This document shows, one piece after another, positions 1-6,081 of a stretch of 7,268 bases of DNA. Every line of letters starts with the position of its first letter. The first letter of the stretch is position 1. A program made the translations under genes and the position numbers. The stretch is from contig JAQWBC010000044.1 of NCBI GenBank assembly GCA_028707415.1, positions 1 to 7,268 on the forward strand, read 5' to 3'. The notes under the pieces are model-generated. The model was not told the DNA's origin, did no database searches, and worked only from the letters and a program-made list of their open reading frames with translations. Origin of the DNA: Candidatus Izemoplasmatales bacterium. Lineage in GTDB: Bacteria; Bacillota_I; Bacilli_A; Izemoplasmatales; Hujiaoplasmataceae.

Positions 1-1362
1 AATATTTTGATTAATATAATAATCGGCATATCCGTATGAAATGCTATTATCTACGGTCGCAAAGCCAATTACCTCCGAAAAGAAAACCAAATCAACTGCC
101 GATTGAATGAGATAAACATCGTTAGTATCATCCCAATCCAAACCATGAGATAAGGGATAACAGTCGCTTGGATAAAAATGCCAAAGATCGGTTGCTGTGT
201 TTAAAGTGGAACTTGATGATTTAAGTAAAGCGGTTGTTTCACCGATGCCATATCCGTTAGGTAATGCCACAGCGAATTCTGAAGATCCAACCGTTACTGT
301 CGGATACTCATATACGGTGGAATCATAAACAAGATTGCCAATAATTGCACCAGAGTTGTTTTGATATAAAACTGGTTGAGAAATAAACTTATTATAATAT
401 GAGCCATTGACAACCATTATTGACGAATAGTAAGCGTTTGTAAAAGTACCATCATTGGTATGGATAATACCTGATGCAGTACAACCACCGGAAGTTGATC
501 CGCCTTTATAGCGAATACCAGCTTCATAGACACTTTCCCGCGTATCGATTACATAAACATGATCCACGGTTGCCCCAGTCAAGTTATTTCCAACGAGGGT
601 GGCCGTTTTCGTAATACCTTGGTTGAACTCCATCATCTCAAGGGTGGGATCAACTAGTCCTAAGTTGGCGATTGTTCCCCCATTGATTGTGAAAATCGCA
701 TAATATGGTGCGACGGCAATATCGACGGGTAGTTCGTCCTCATAATCAATAAATATCATGTCGTCTTCGCCACCGACATATAAGTTAGAAATAACAAATC
801 CTTGACCGTTAAAAGTTCCAGTAAAGTACTGTTTGTGTTCAACTTCATCAAGGGTCGTGAACCAAAAACCTATCGGTGCAAACGTTTTTGCGTTCATTGT
901 TGAATAATCAATATTATTTCCTAAAGCAAAATTTTGATTAAGAATAACTGCCATCTGAGCTTCTGTAAATTTATCTGTTTCATTTGCATAATATCTTTGA
1001 AAAGATACATCAATGGAGAATCGATATAATTCTTCAGCTGTATCAATTCTGATAATATTACCTGTATCTTTGATGTTACAGTCTTCTGCAGGCGTTTGAT
1101 ATGAAATGCAAGTGTCTTCTCGATAGTCTGTATAAGTCACATAGGTAGTGCTACTGCTCATCGTGTCAAGACCGGCATACCAACCTTCGCTCGGAAAATT
1201 ACCATCAAATTCCAGTATATCTCCCGGTCCTAAATTATTATACATAAAAGCATATACGGACGGAAAGAAAAACAATGATGAAATAAACAGCACCAATAAC
1301 AAAGTCACGCCACTGAGAGAACGGGTGATATGATGATTTTTTATATGGTATTGTCTGTTCAT
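1..1362 (-). CDS. Secreted GLUG-repeat surface protein, C-terminal part cut off by the window edge
   Basis: This is an open frame of 454 codons with no stop before the window edge. It starts at ATG 1360-1362, preceded by a strong GGAGGT Shine-Dalgarno site 10 nt upstream. An in-frame TAG lies just before the start. Residues 1-38 form a Sec-type signal peptide: a basic start, a hydrophobic stretch at 16-33, and a likely cut after VYA (36-38). The mature part shows GLUG-type beta units: GTFNGQGFVISNLYV (182-196), a FTINGGTIANLGL element (224-236), LVGNN..GATVDHVYV (256-271), GIIHTNDGTFTNAYY (298-312) and SGAIIGNLVYDS (337-348). A W-x-F...YP closing motif follows near 394-408. A new unit seems to begin at 411 (VYLIQSAVDLVFFSEV), echoing RIDTAEELYRFS at 105-116, so the protein is probably a tandem array. 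GLUG proteins are usually cell-surface adhesins or matrix proteins. The ligand and anchoring mode cannot be seen. It is the second gene of the riboswitch-controlled operon. Confidence 0.85.
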   Translation of the reverse strand, partial: MNRQYHIKNHHITRSLSGVTLLLVLFISSLFFFPSVYAFMYNNLGPGDILEFDGNFPSEGWYAGLDTMSSSTTYVTYTDYREDTCISYQTPAEDCNIKDTGNIIRIDTAEELYRFSIDVSFQRYYANETDKFTEAQMAVILNQNFALGNNIDYSTMNAKTFAPIGFWFTTLDEVEHKQYFTGTFNGQGFVISNLYVGGEDDMIFIDYEDELPVDIAVAPYYAIFTINGGTIANLGLVDPTLEMMEFNQGITKTATLVGNNLTGATVDHVYVIDTRESVYEAGIRYKGGSTSGGCTASGIIHTNDGTFTNAYYSSIMVVNGSYYNKFISQPVLYQNNSGAIIGNLVYDSTVYEYPTVTVGSSEFAVALPNGYGIGETTALLKSSSSTLNTATDLWHFYPSDCYPLSHGLDWDDTNDVYLIQSAVDLVFFSEVIGFATVDNSISYGYADYYINQNI

Positions 1363-1365
1363 ATT

Positions 1366-2067
1366 CTATTCCACCTCCCACGATGCTGGTAGTTCTACTG
1401 TACTCCATGGTGGAACTGCCAAGCCCCAAACATTCAAAGGCCCGCCGGATGCCTGGACGGCTTCGATACCAAAAGCAATCTGAAGCGAATATCCAGGTGA
1501 GTAAATGGTAAAATCTCCTGGAATGGGCGCGCTGTCAATTAAGTCCAAAATCATTGCGTTTAAAGCATCTACTCTTTGAACCGGTAGCATATAATAGATA
1601 TAGTTGTCGATAAGACGGTTGTCATACCAATTAATGGTTTCAAAATTAAAAGGCATGTATTCATCATTAATAATTGATAATTCGGTGATTACACCTTCTA
1701 AATTGGTATATGTTAGTGTTAATTGCTCATAAATCTTCACTCGAAGATAAGTAGGAACATTGCTCGACACTTGTATCTGAACCCGAAAATCATCAAAGAA
1801 ATAAACGCTTGAATTTTCAACGATATTTACGAGATATACACCTGGTTTTGTAACTCCCGGTCCAACTACTACTTCCGCTGCGAGGGTTTCCACTTCTGTG
1901 GCTTCATCAAAGAAAAAAACATCAATGTTGACATCAACGAATCCAACCTCGACCGTCACTGAATCATTAAGCAATTGCGTCAACCAACTGAGGGTCGTAA
2001 TCACGAGTAAAGACAGCGAAAAAATCAACATCCCCAAGGACAAGAAGAAACGTTTTTTTACCGTCAT
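1366..2067 (-). CDS. SipW-dependent/TasA-camelysin-like exported protein
   Basis: This encodes 233 residues. Residues 4-6 (KKR) and a hydrophobic stretch at 7-26 are followed by TTLSWLT (24-30). That resembles the T-x-A-W-F-T end of SipW-type signal peptides, with Leu where Phe is usual. The rest looks like an all-beta secreted domain: VTVEVGFVDVNIDVFF (37-52), PTYLRVKIYEQLTLT (106-120, like the 'AYVRVKV' strand of this group) and LQIAFGIEAVQASGG (195-209, like the characteristic 'EAVQADG' strand). There is no cysteine, LPXTG or second membrane segment. Known members (TasA, CalY/camelysin) are exported fibre or matrix proteins, so a role in a surface matrix is inferred. It is the first gene of the operon, ends TAG 3 nt before the next start, and its last codons carry the next gene's ribosome binding site. 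Its own Shine-Dalgarno site is weak (GAGTGAG, with the G-rich part about 10 nt upstream). Family placement rests on weak motifs. Confidence 0.7.
   Translation of the reverse strand: MTVKKRFFLSLGMLIFSLSLLVITTLSWLTQLLNDSVTVEVGFVDVNIDVFFFDEATEVETLAAEVVVGPGVTKPGVYLVNIVENSSVYFFDDFRVQIQVSSNVPTYLRVKIYEQLTLTYTNLEGVITELSIINDEYMPFNFETINWYDNRLIDNYIYYMLPVQRVDALNAMILDLIDSAPIPGDFTIYSPGYSLQIAFGIEAVQASGGPLNVWGLAVPPWSTVELPASWEVE
1371..1380 (-). promoter_or_regulatory. Ribosome binding site of the GLUG protein, inside the end of the upstream gene
   Basis: The minus strand reads GGGAGGTGGAATAGAATATG. GGAGGT lies in the last codons (Trp-Glu-Val-Glu) of the 233-aa gene, 10 nt before ATG 1362. Ribosomes finishing the upstream gene would therefore sit on the next start, which suggests translational coupling. 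Confidence 0.75.
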
Positions 2068-2104
2068 TCATGATCATCTCACTCTCAGATTACTATACAC
2101 TAGT

Positions 2105-2133
2105 ATTGTACAAAAAAAATGAAATTCAAGCAA
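2105..2133 (-). promoter_or_regulatory. Candidate internal promoter for the exported-protein operon, downstream of the riboswitch
   Basis: The minus strand has TTGCTT (2128-2133), a 17-bp spacer and TACAAT (2105-2110), a reasonable sigma-A-type match. It would start transcription about 30 nt before the ATG at 2067, downstream of both hairpin/T-tract elements. It could give riboswitch-independent expression. T-rich DNA yields chance matches, so this is a candidate only. Confidence 0.4.
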
Positions 2134-2143
2134 ACGAAAATCC

Positions 2144-2155
2144 GTTAATATTAAC
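2144..2155. repeat. Perfect 12-bp palindrome upstream of the internal promoter
   Basis: GTTAATATTAAC is its own reverse complement. It sits 10 bp upstream of the -35 of the candidate internal promoter and directly after the T-tract of the second hairpin. It could be an operator or UP-like element, or chance in AT-rich DNA. Confidence 0.4.
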
Positions 2156-2184
2156 AAAAAAGCCCTTATCTTTTCAAGGAAGAT
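2156..2184 (-). terminator. Second hairpin with T-tract in the leader, weak terminator
   Basis: On the minus strand ATCTT (2180-2184) pairs with AAGAT (2168-2172) across a 7-nt loop, followed by AAGGGC and six Ts (2156-2161). The 3' part, AAGATAAGGGC then T6, nearly copies the 3' arm of the stronger terminator at 2228-2238. Its own 5' arm is only 5 bp. Read on the plus strand, the same hairpin is followed by CG and a T-run, so it may act in both directions. Confidence 0.4.
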
Positions 2185-2192
2185 CGTTTTTT

Positions 2193-2218
2193 CTTCTTGA
2201 TAGTGTTGTCTCAAGAAA
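2193..2218 (-). other. Leader hairpin between the two T-tract elements
   Basis: On the minus strand TTTCTTGA (2211-2218) can pair with TCAAGAAG (2193-2200), giving 8 bp with one terminal T-G, around a 10-nt loop. It is followed by A-rich rather than T-rich sequence, so it is not a terminator. It lies in the untranslated leader of the riboswitch transcript. Its role is unknown. Confidence 0.35.
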
Positions 2219-2219
2219 T

Positions 2220-2253
2220 AAAAAAACGCCCTCATCTTAAACAAGATAACGGC
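2220..2253 (-). terminator. Intrinsic terminator of the cyclic-di-GMP riboswitch (expression platform)
   Basis: On the minus strand GCCGTTATCTT (2243-2253) pairs with AAGATGAGGGC (2228-2238). That is 11 positions with one G-G mismatch and one G-U pair, around the loop GTTT. G and seven Ts (2220-2226) follow. The 5' arm overlaps the conserved 3' GTTGCC of the aptamer (2251-2256), so folding of the aptamer and of the terminator should compete. Confidence 0.8.
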
Positions 2254-2324
2254 AACTGGCTACCATCGGTTATCGAAGGCCCTATAGCTTTGCGTCACTA
2301 GTTTTCACTAGTTTTGCTATTTAC
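2251..2324 (-). promoter_or_regulatory. GEMM-I cyclic-di-GMP class I riboswitch aptamer
   Basis: The minus strand has the GEMM-I signature elements in order. GCAAA (2313-2317) comes first. A perfect ACTAGT / ACTAGT stem follows (2307-2312 and 2297-2302), closed by a GAAA tetraloop (2303-2306). Next is the invariant GACGCAAAGC (2287-2296). The third hairpin begins GCTATAGGGCC and closes with GGTAGCC (GCTA with TAGC), and the aptamer ends in GTTGCC (2251-2256). Spacing between elements matches the family, and the G just before CAAA is retained. The basal stem is short and AT-rich (GCAA or GTAA can each pair with TTGC). Such RNAs bind cyclic di-GMP and control biofilm, motility and surface genes. 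It lies in the leader of the exported-protein operon, just after a consensus promoter and before a terminator. Binding of the related cyclic GMP-AMP cannot be excluded by eye. Confidence 0.87.
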
Positions 2325-2330
2325 AAAATC

Positions 2331-2359
2331 ATTATATAATCATTTATAAGGTTTGTCAA
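2331..2359 (-). promoter_or_regulatory. Consensus sigma-A promoter driving the riboswitch and exported-protein operon
   Basis: The minus strand has TTGACA (2354-2359), a 17-bp spacer and TATAAT (2331-2336), a perfect match at both hexamers and in spacing. The expected start, about 7 nt after the -10, is near 2324, so the RNA would begin at the first base of the aptamer. The 5' leader to the ATG at 2067 is then about 257 nt. Confidence 0.85.
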
Positions 2360-2382
2360 TAACGGATATATAAAATCCTTAT

Positions 2383-2401
2383 ATCGCGCGTAAATCGCGA
2401 T
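2383..2401. repeat. Inverted repeat ATCGCG-7-CGCGAT in the divergent intergenic region
   Basis: ATCGCG (2383-2388) and CGCGAT (2396-2401) are exact reverse complements with a 7-bp spacer. The GC-rich arms stand out in very AT-rich DNA. It sits 24 bp upstream of the -35 of the riboswitch promoter and about 90 bp upstream of the plus-strand promoter, a position suitable for an operator. No regulator family is recognised. Confidence 0.4.
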
Positions 2402-2426
2402 CCAATCAAAAATGAGTTTAAAAAAT

Positions 2427-2460
2427 CCGTTTAAAAGCCGTTTAGATTCCGTTAAAAGCC
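2427..2460. repeat. Short direct repeat CCGTT(T)AAAAGCC, two copies
   Basis: CCGTTTAAAAGCC (2427-2439) and CCGTTAAAAGCC (2449-2460) differ by one T and begin 22 bp apart, about two helical turns. A partial third element, CCGTTTAG, lies between them (2438-2445). They lie upstream of the plus-strand promoter and may be protein-binding sites. Function is unknown. Confidence 0.35.
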
Positions 2461-2492
2461 AATGAATTCACCAAATACACACAATATTTTAG

Positions 2493-2521
2493 TTGTTTTT
2501 GATAAGAAATAATGGTATGAT
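2493..2521 (+). promoter_or_regulatory. Promoter of the PrsA/parvulin-like gene
   Basis: TTGTTT (2493-2498), a 17-bp spacer and TATGAT (2516-2521) form a good sigma-A-type promoter. Predicted transcription start is near 2528, leaving a short leader of about 27 nt that contains the AAGGAG ribosome binding site (2540-2545), 9 nt before the ATG at 2555. Confidence 0.65.
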
Positions 2522-2554
2522 AGATAATGCAAATTTGATAAGGAGTGGAACTGA

Positions 2555-5500
2555 ATGAAAAACCCGCTAGTAAAGAAAATCGTGATTATTTTTTCCGTCA
2601 TCACCGTCGTAATCGTCTCTGCCGTCTTGGTCGCCGTTCTTACGGGGAACTCTAACACACCGGCTTTAAGCGATCCCAACGGCATTTTTTACGAACGTAT
2701 CGATGATGATGATACCATCAAATATACAATTACAAATAAGGAATTATATGACGAAATCGTTGGCAATGACGGGATTGATCAACTTTTATACATGATTGAT
2801 TCCCATTTACTTCAAGATTATATCGCCTATGTTTCACTTCCCGAAAATAATCAAATTATTGTTGATAAAATCAACATGCTAAAGTATGGCACCTCCGATC
2901 TTCAAGAAATCGCTGAATTCGATGATGAAACTTTGGCGACTTTTGAAGCAACTTTTGAGCAAAATATGACTTTAGTCGGATATTCTAGTAATCCTGAAAA
3001 ATACGTCATTATCGAATTAGCTCGTGAAGCTTATACCCGATATATGCTTGATGTTGATGGAAACGTTACCGACATGGAAGTCGCTGCTGACTACGTCACT
3101 AATTATTATGAAGACATTAAGGCGGTAAAGATTCGTTTTTATAGTGCCACGGAAGCTATTGCCGTTATGCAAAAATTTGGTTTACTAACCCTTTCCAGTA
3201 AATTAGTACTTTATAATGGTTATACTTTCGCATCTGAAACTTTGCTTGACCAAAGCGAAGAAATAGTTGAAGCTATGAAAACTGTTGACCCATTTTACTA
3301 TGATGACTCCGATAACATTTTAAACCTTGAAGAAGAAATCATCTATACTCTTGGAACCAATTCCATCTATACCGATGGTGACGGTGAAGAATATGAAATC
3401 GATGGGTTAGGTAATCTAATCAATTCAGAAACCGATCTAATTGTTATCGCAGCCTCGCTTTTGTTTGAAACCAAAGCCTTAGCAACGGATTACCAAGCCG
3501 CAAATACGTTCTATTATAGCGTAACGAAAAACGAATTGGATCAAATCGTCGTTAAAGACAGCCTTGACGTCATCGTCTATACCATCGACGATGAAGGCGA
3601 AATCTTTGATTTAGGAAACATCAATGTCACCGAGACTTGTGGTTTAGTTGTTAACAAACTCTTTACCGCTATTAAAAACGTTACTACTCCTACTATAAAC
3701 AATACGACTCCATTATCCCCAGAAGAAGTTCTCGGCTATTTTATTCAGATATATAATTATGTTTACGATGATTATCGGGATAATATTCTCGAAGGTAGCA
3801 CAGCTGACGAACTAATCGCCAGTGATAATGCTTACCTTACTCAAAATTATACTACTACAAAGGCCATCCAAAGTAACTTAGCAACCTATATGTTTTCTAC
3901 CCTAGATATCAATGATGAAGATTTAGTCCCTTATTCCGCAACATACAAATCATTTGCCGGTACTAATGATACCAATTGTTATCTGGTCTACAAATTAACT
4001 CAGCCCGCAAAAATCGATGCCTATGATTTAATGCTCGATCGAATCGAAGCTGCCCTTATTGCATCAATTCCGACTGTCGCTGTTGCTGATTTCAATTTAC
4101 CAGCAACAGGTTGGTATAGCGCTGCCATCACCTGGACATCAGATACAACGGCGAGAATTACCGTTGCTGATGCTAAAACCACTGTTGATGAAAAAGAAGT
4201 ATATGTTGCTTCAGTTTATCCCAGTGCTATTGCCGAAAATGTCACCTTGACCTACAAAATTATTGCTAACAGCGTAACGAGAAACGGTAGCCTTGTTGTC
4301 AGTGTCATCAGCACAGGATCAACAAGCACAGTAACCCAACCGGCTGATGATCAGCCGACTTTCCAATCGATTCTTGCTAACGATACTCTTTACAACACTC
4401 TTTATGACGCCTTAATCGAAGCTTTCTTGACAGATACTGACAATTCCGCAACGACAATCGGCGAGAAAATGGCCATCTTACGTGCCACATACAATTTTAA
4501 AATCTATGATTACTATCTTGGTCTCGGATACGAAGCGTCGCTTTCATCACTAGATACAAATGATCTTTACTCCAATTTTGAATCCGAAGCCAAAGGCCAT
4601 CGCACACTTGTTGCCACCATTACTGGATACCCAGGAAGAAATGGAGCCGATGGTATTACCGAAGATTACGATATTACCGCTGATTCACTCTTCACTTATT
4701 GTGTCGATAAAAATGCGGCATTATATATTCTCTATGCCTCTCAGTATAAAGAGTTGATCTATTCAGAATATTTCGCATCGATTTTCGGAACCGAAACCAA
4801 TATCATCAACAATACTTCCACCCGGATGGATGAAATGTATGATTCTGTCTCGAGTGCAAAAACCCTCTATAACAACTACAAGACGTTTTATGACACCTAC
4901 TATCCAACTTATCAATTTTATGATACTTTCATCAAATATGCTTTTGCTCAATATGGAGCTCGTGATGAGGAAGAATTATTAAAATACTTTGTCGCAGGTG
5001 AAATTCAACCTTTTATCATTGATGAATTTTTAACCGAATATGATTTCCTGACCATGATAAAAGCAACTGTTCAGGACTACTACGATAATTACTTCAGTCT
5101 TTTCGTAACTCACTTGATTATTTATATTGACCGTGATGAAAACGGATCTCCCGACGATTATGATAAATACATCGCCTCATTGTCAGCCGACGATCTCACC
5201 AATATCTTCTATCCTCGGATCGCAGATTTAGAAACCGAGATCAACGCTTATCTAGCAGAGAATGATGACAACACCTTTACGACTCTAATTACCACATATA
5301 ATACCGCTACCCGTGATGATGCGACTTGGGGGCGTTTCAAACAGTACGGTTTCTGTCTGATGACTGAAGATCTCAATACTGAAGAAGAAAATGATGATGA
5401 CACTACTACCACTCATTCATTAGATTATACCGGTGATTACGGTGTTAAAGACACTTACGTCCCGGCATTCGTTGAAGCACTATCCGCTCTTTATGACACC

Positions 5501-6010
5501 TATCATCTTGCCCAAAACGCTGAAAAAACTGAGTTGTATAGCCCGCTAGTTCCCACTGTTTATGGACTGCATTTGATTTTAGCTACCAAAGGTGATTATT
5601 ACGATCAGTATTCCGCTGCTTGGACGACAGTTGATTCTACTGACCCATTATACAACGAAAACGGGATGCCAACAGATGCTCAAATCGAACAGTATGCATT
5701 GTATTTCTTCTTGAAATCAACATATGATTTAACTGATGAAACCGTTTTACAAACACTAGCTGACGAAGGAATTGTCGTTCCCGAAATTCCTGCATCACTT
5801 TCTACAAGTATCGCATTCTATATTGACGATTTAATCTCCGGAGCCTATGTTGTTGGTACGATTAATGTCCAAATAGCCAACCGAATGGCGTCGGGAACAT
5901 TTTGTAGCAACGATTACAATACTCTAACATCCACTGAATTGCATGCTTTACTAGTTGCCGTCAAGAACACATACTACAATGCTTTATTTGGCAAATACGA
6001 ATCTGAATAA
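2555..6010 (+). CDS. Large membrane-anchored PrsA/SurA/parvulin-like protein with a central Ig-like domain
   Basis: This encodes 1151 residues. Residues 1-30 are a basic start plus one hydrophobic helix (8-30). There is no lipobox cysteine, so it is a signal anchor or uncleaved leader, with the bulk outside the cell. Residues 56-90 (YTITNKELYDEIVGNDGIDQ...) resemble the N-terminal chaperone segment of PrsA/SurA foldases. Residues 505-586 resemble an atypical bacterial Ig domain (DFNLPATG, ITWTSD, VTLTYKI). From about 600 a second helical, SurA_N-like section runs to about 835 (AQYGARDEEELLKYF near 796). A divergent parvulin (PpiC) domain follows from about 841 (VTHLIIYID) to about 1028, with the family's 'YG-H-I' signature at VYGLHLILA, about 1003-1011. 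An acidic/Thr insert (EENDDDTTTT) interrupts it. PrsA helps exported proteins fold, but the length is about four times that of PrsA, and isomerase activity is uncertain. The start is fixed by AAGGAG at 2540-2545. The gene is monocistronic. Confidence 0.8.
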   Translation: MKNPLVKKIVIIFSVITVVIVSAVLVAVLTGNSNTPALSDPNGIFYERIDDDDTIKYTITNKELYDEIVGNDGIDQLLYMIDSHLLQDYIAYVSLPENNQIIVDKINMLKYGTSDLQEIAEFDDETLATFEATFEQNMTLVGYSSNPEKYVIIELAREAYTRYMLDVDGNVTDMEVAADYVTNYYEDIKAVKIRFYSATEAIAVMQKFGLLTLSSKLVLYNGYTFASETLLDQSEEIVEAMKTVDPFYYDDSDNILNLEEEIIYTLGTNSIYTDGDGEEYEIDGLGNLINSETDLIVIAASLLFETKALATDYQAANTFYYSVTKNELDQIVVKDSLDVIVYTIDDEGEIFDLGNINVTETCGLVVNKLFTAIKNVTTPTINNTTPLSPEEVLGYFIQIYNYVYDDYRDNILEGSTADELIASDNAYLTQNYTTTKAIQSNLATYMFSTLDINDEDLVPYSATYKSFAGTNDTNCYLVYKLTQPAKIDAYDLMLDRIEAALIASIPTVAVADFNLPATGWYSAAITWTSDTTARITVADAKTTVDEKEVYVASVYPSAIAENVTLTYKIIANSVTRNGSLVVSVISTGSTSTVTQPADDQPTFQSILANDTLYNTLYDALIEAFLTDTDNSATTIGEKMAILRATYNFKIYDYYLGLGYEASLSSLDTNDLYSNFESEAKGHRTLVATITGYPGRNGADGITEDYDITADSLFTYCVDKNAALYILYASQYKELIYSEYFASIFGTETNIINNTSTRMDEMYDSVSSAKTLYNNYKTFYDTYYPTYQFYDTFIKYAFAQYGARDEEELLKYFVAGEIQPFIIDEFLTEYDFLTMIKATVQDYYDNYFSLFVTHLIIYIDRDENGSPDDYDKYIASLSADDLTNIFYPRIADLETEINAYLAENDDNTFTTLITTYNTATRDDATWGRFKQYGFCLMTEDLNTEEENDDDTTTTHSLDYTGDYGVKDTYVPAFVEALSALYDTYHLAQNAEKTELYSPLVPTVYGLHLILATKGDYYDQYSAAWTTVDSTDPLYNENGMPTDAQIEQYALYFFLKSTYDLTDETVLQTLADEGIVVPEIPASLSTSIAFYIDDLISGAYVVGTINVQIANRMASGTFCSNDYNTLTSTELHALLVAVKNTYYNALFGKYESE

Positions 6011-6019
6011 TAATCGAAT

Positions 6020-6047
6020 AAGACCGCGAAAATGCGGTCTTTTTTTT
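6020..6047 (+). terminator. Intrinsic terminator of the PrsA/parvulin-like gene
   Basis: AAGACCGC (6020-6027) pairs perfectly with GCGGTCTT (6034-6041) around the loop GAAAAT, followed by a T-run to 6047. It begins 9 nt after the stop codon. It is a strong, standard rho-independent terminator. Confidence 0.93.
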
Positions 6048-6072
6048 AAAAAAAAACATTCCGTTAGGAATG
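6048..6072 (-). terminator. Intrinsic terminator of the yhaM transcription unit
   Basis: On the minus strand CATTCC (6067-6072) pairs with GGAATG (6057-6062) around TAAC, followed by nine Ts (6048-6056). It lies 9 nt after the yhaM stop codon and abuts the T-run of the convergent plus-strand terminator. Confidence 0.88.
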
Positions 6073-6081
6073 CTTAGACAA

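Noticed and set aside
1148..1333. 61-aa plus-strand open frame
   Set aside because: It lies opposite the start and signal peptide of the GLUG protein, with no ribosome binding site and no protein-like composition.
1898..2122. 74-aa plus-strand open frame
   Set aside because: It is antisense to the N-terminus of the 233-aa gene and runs into that gene's promoter region; Lys/Ser/Thr-rich composition is typical of a shadow frame.
2297..2312. Tandem ACTAGT sites as a mobile-element or cloning-site scar
   Set aside because: The two ACTAGT copies are the two strands of the GAAA-capped stem in the GEMM-I aptamer, exactly where the family has a stem; RNA structure explains them fully.
2452..2685. 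77-aa minus-strand open frame across the start of the large plus-strand gene
   Set aside because: It overlaps the promoter, ribosome binding site and signal anchor of a well-supported gene, and no ribosome binding site of its own was seen.
4059..4951. Short open frames on both strands inside the large plus-strand gene (4059-4250, 4560-4757, 4763-4951)
   Set aside because: All lie within the coherent 1151-aa reading frame and show no independent start signals or family motifs.
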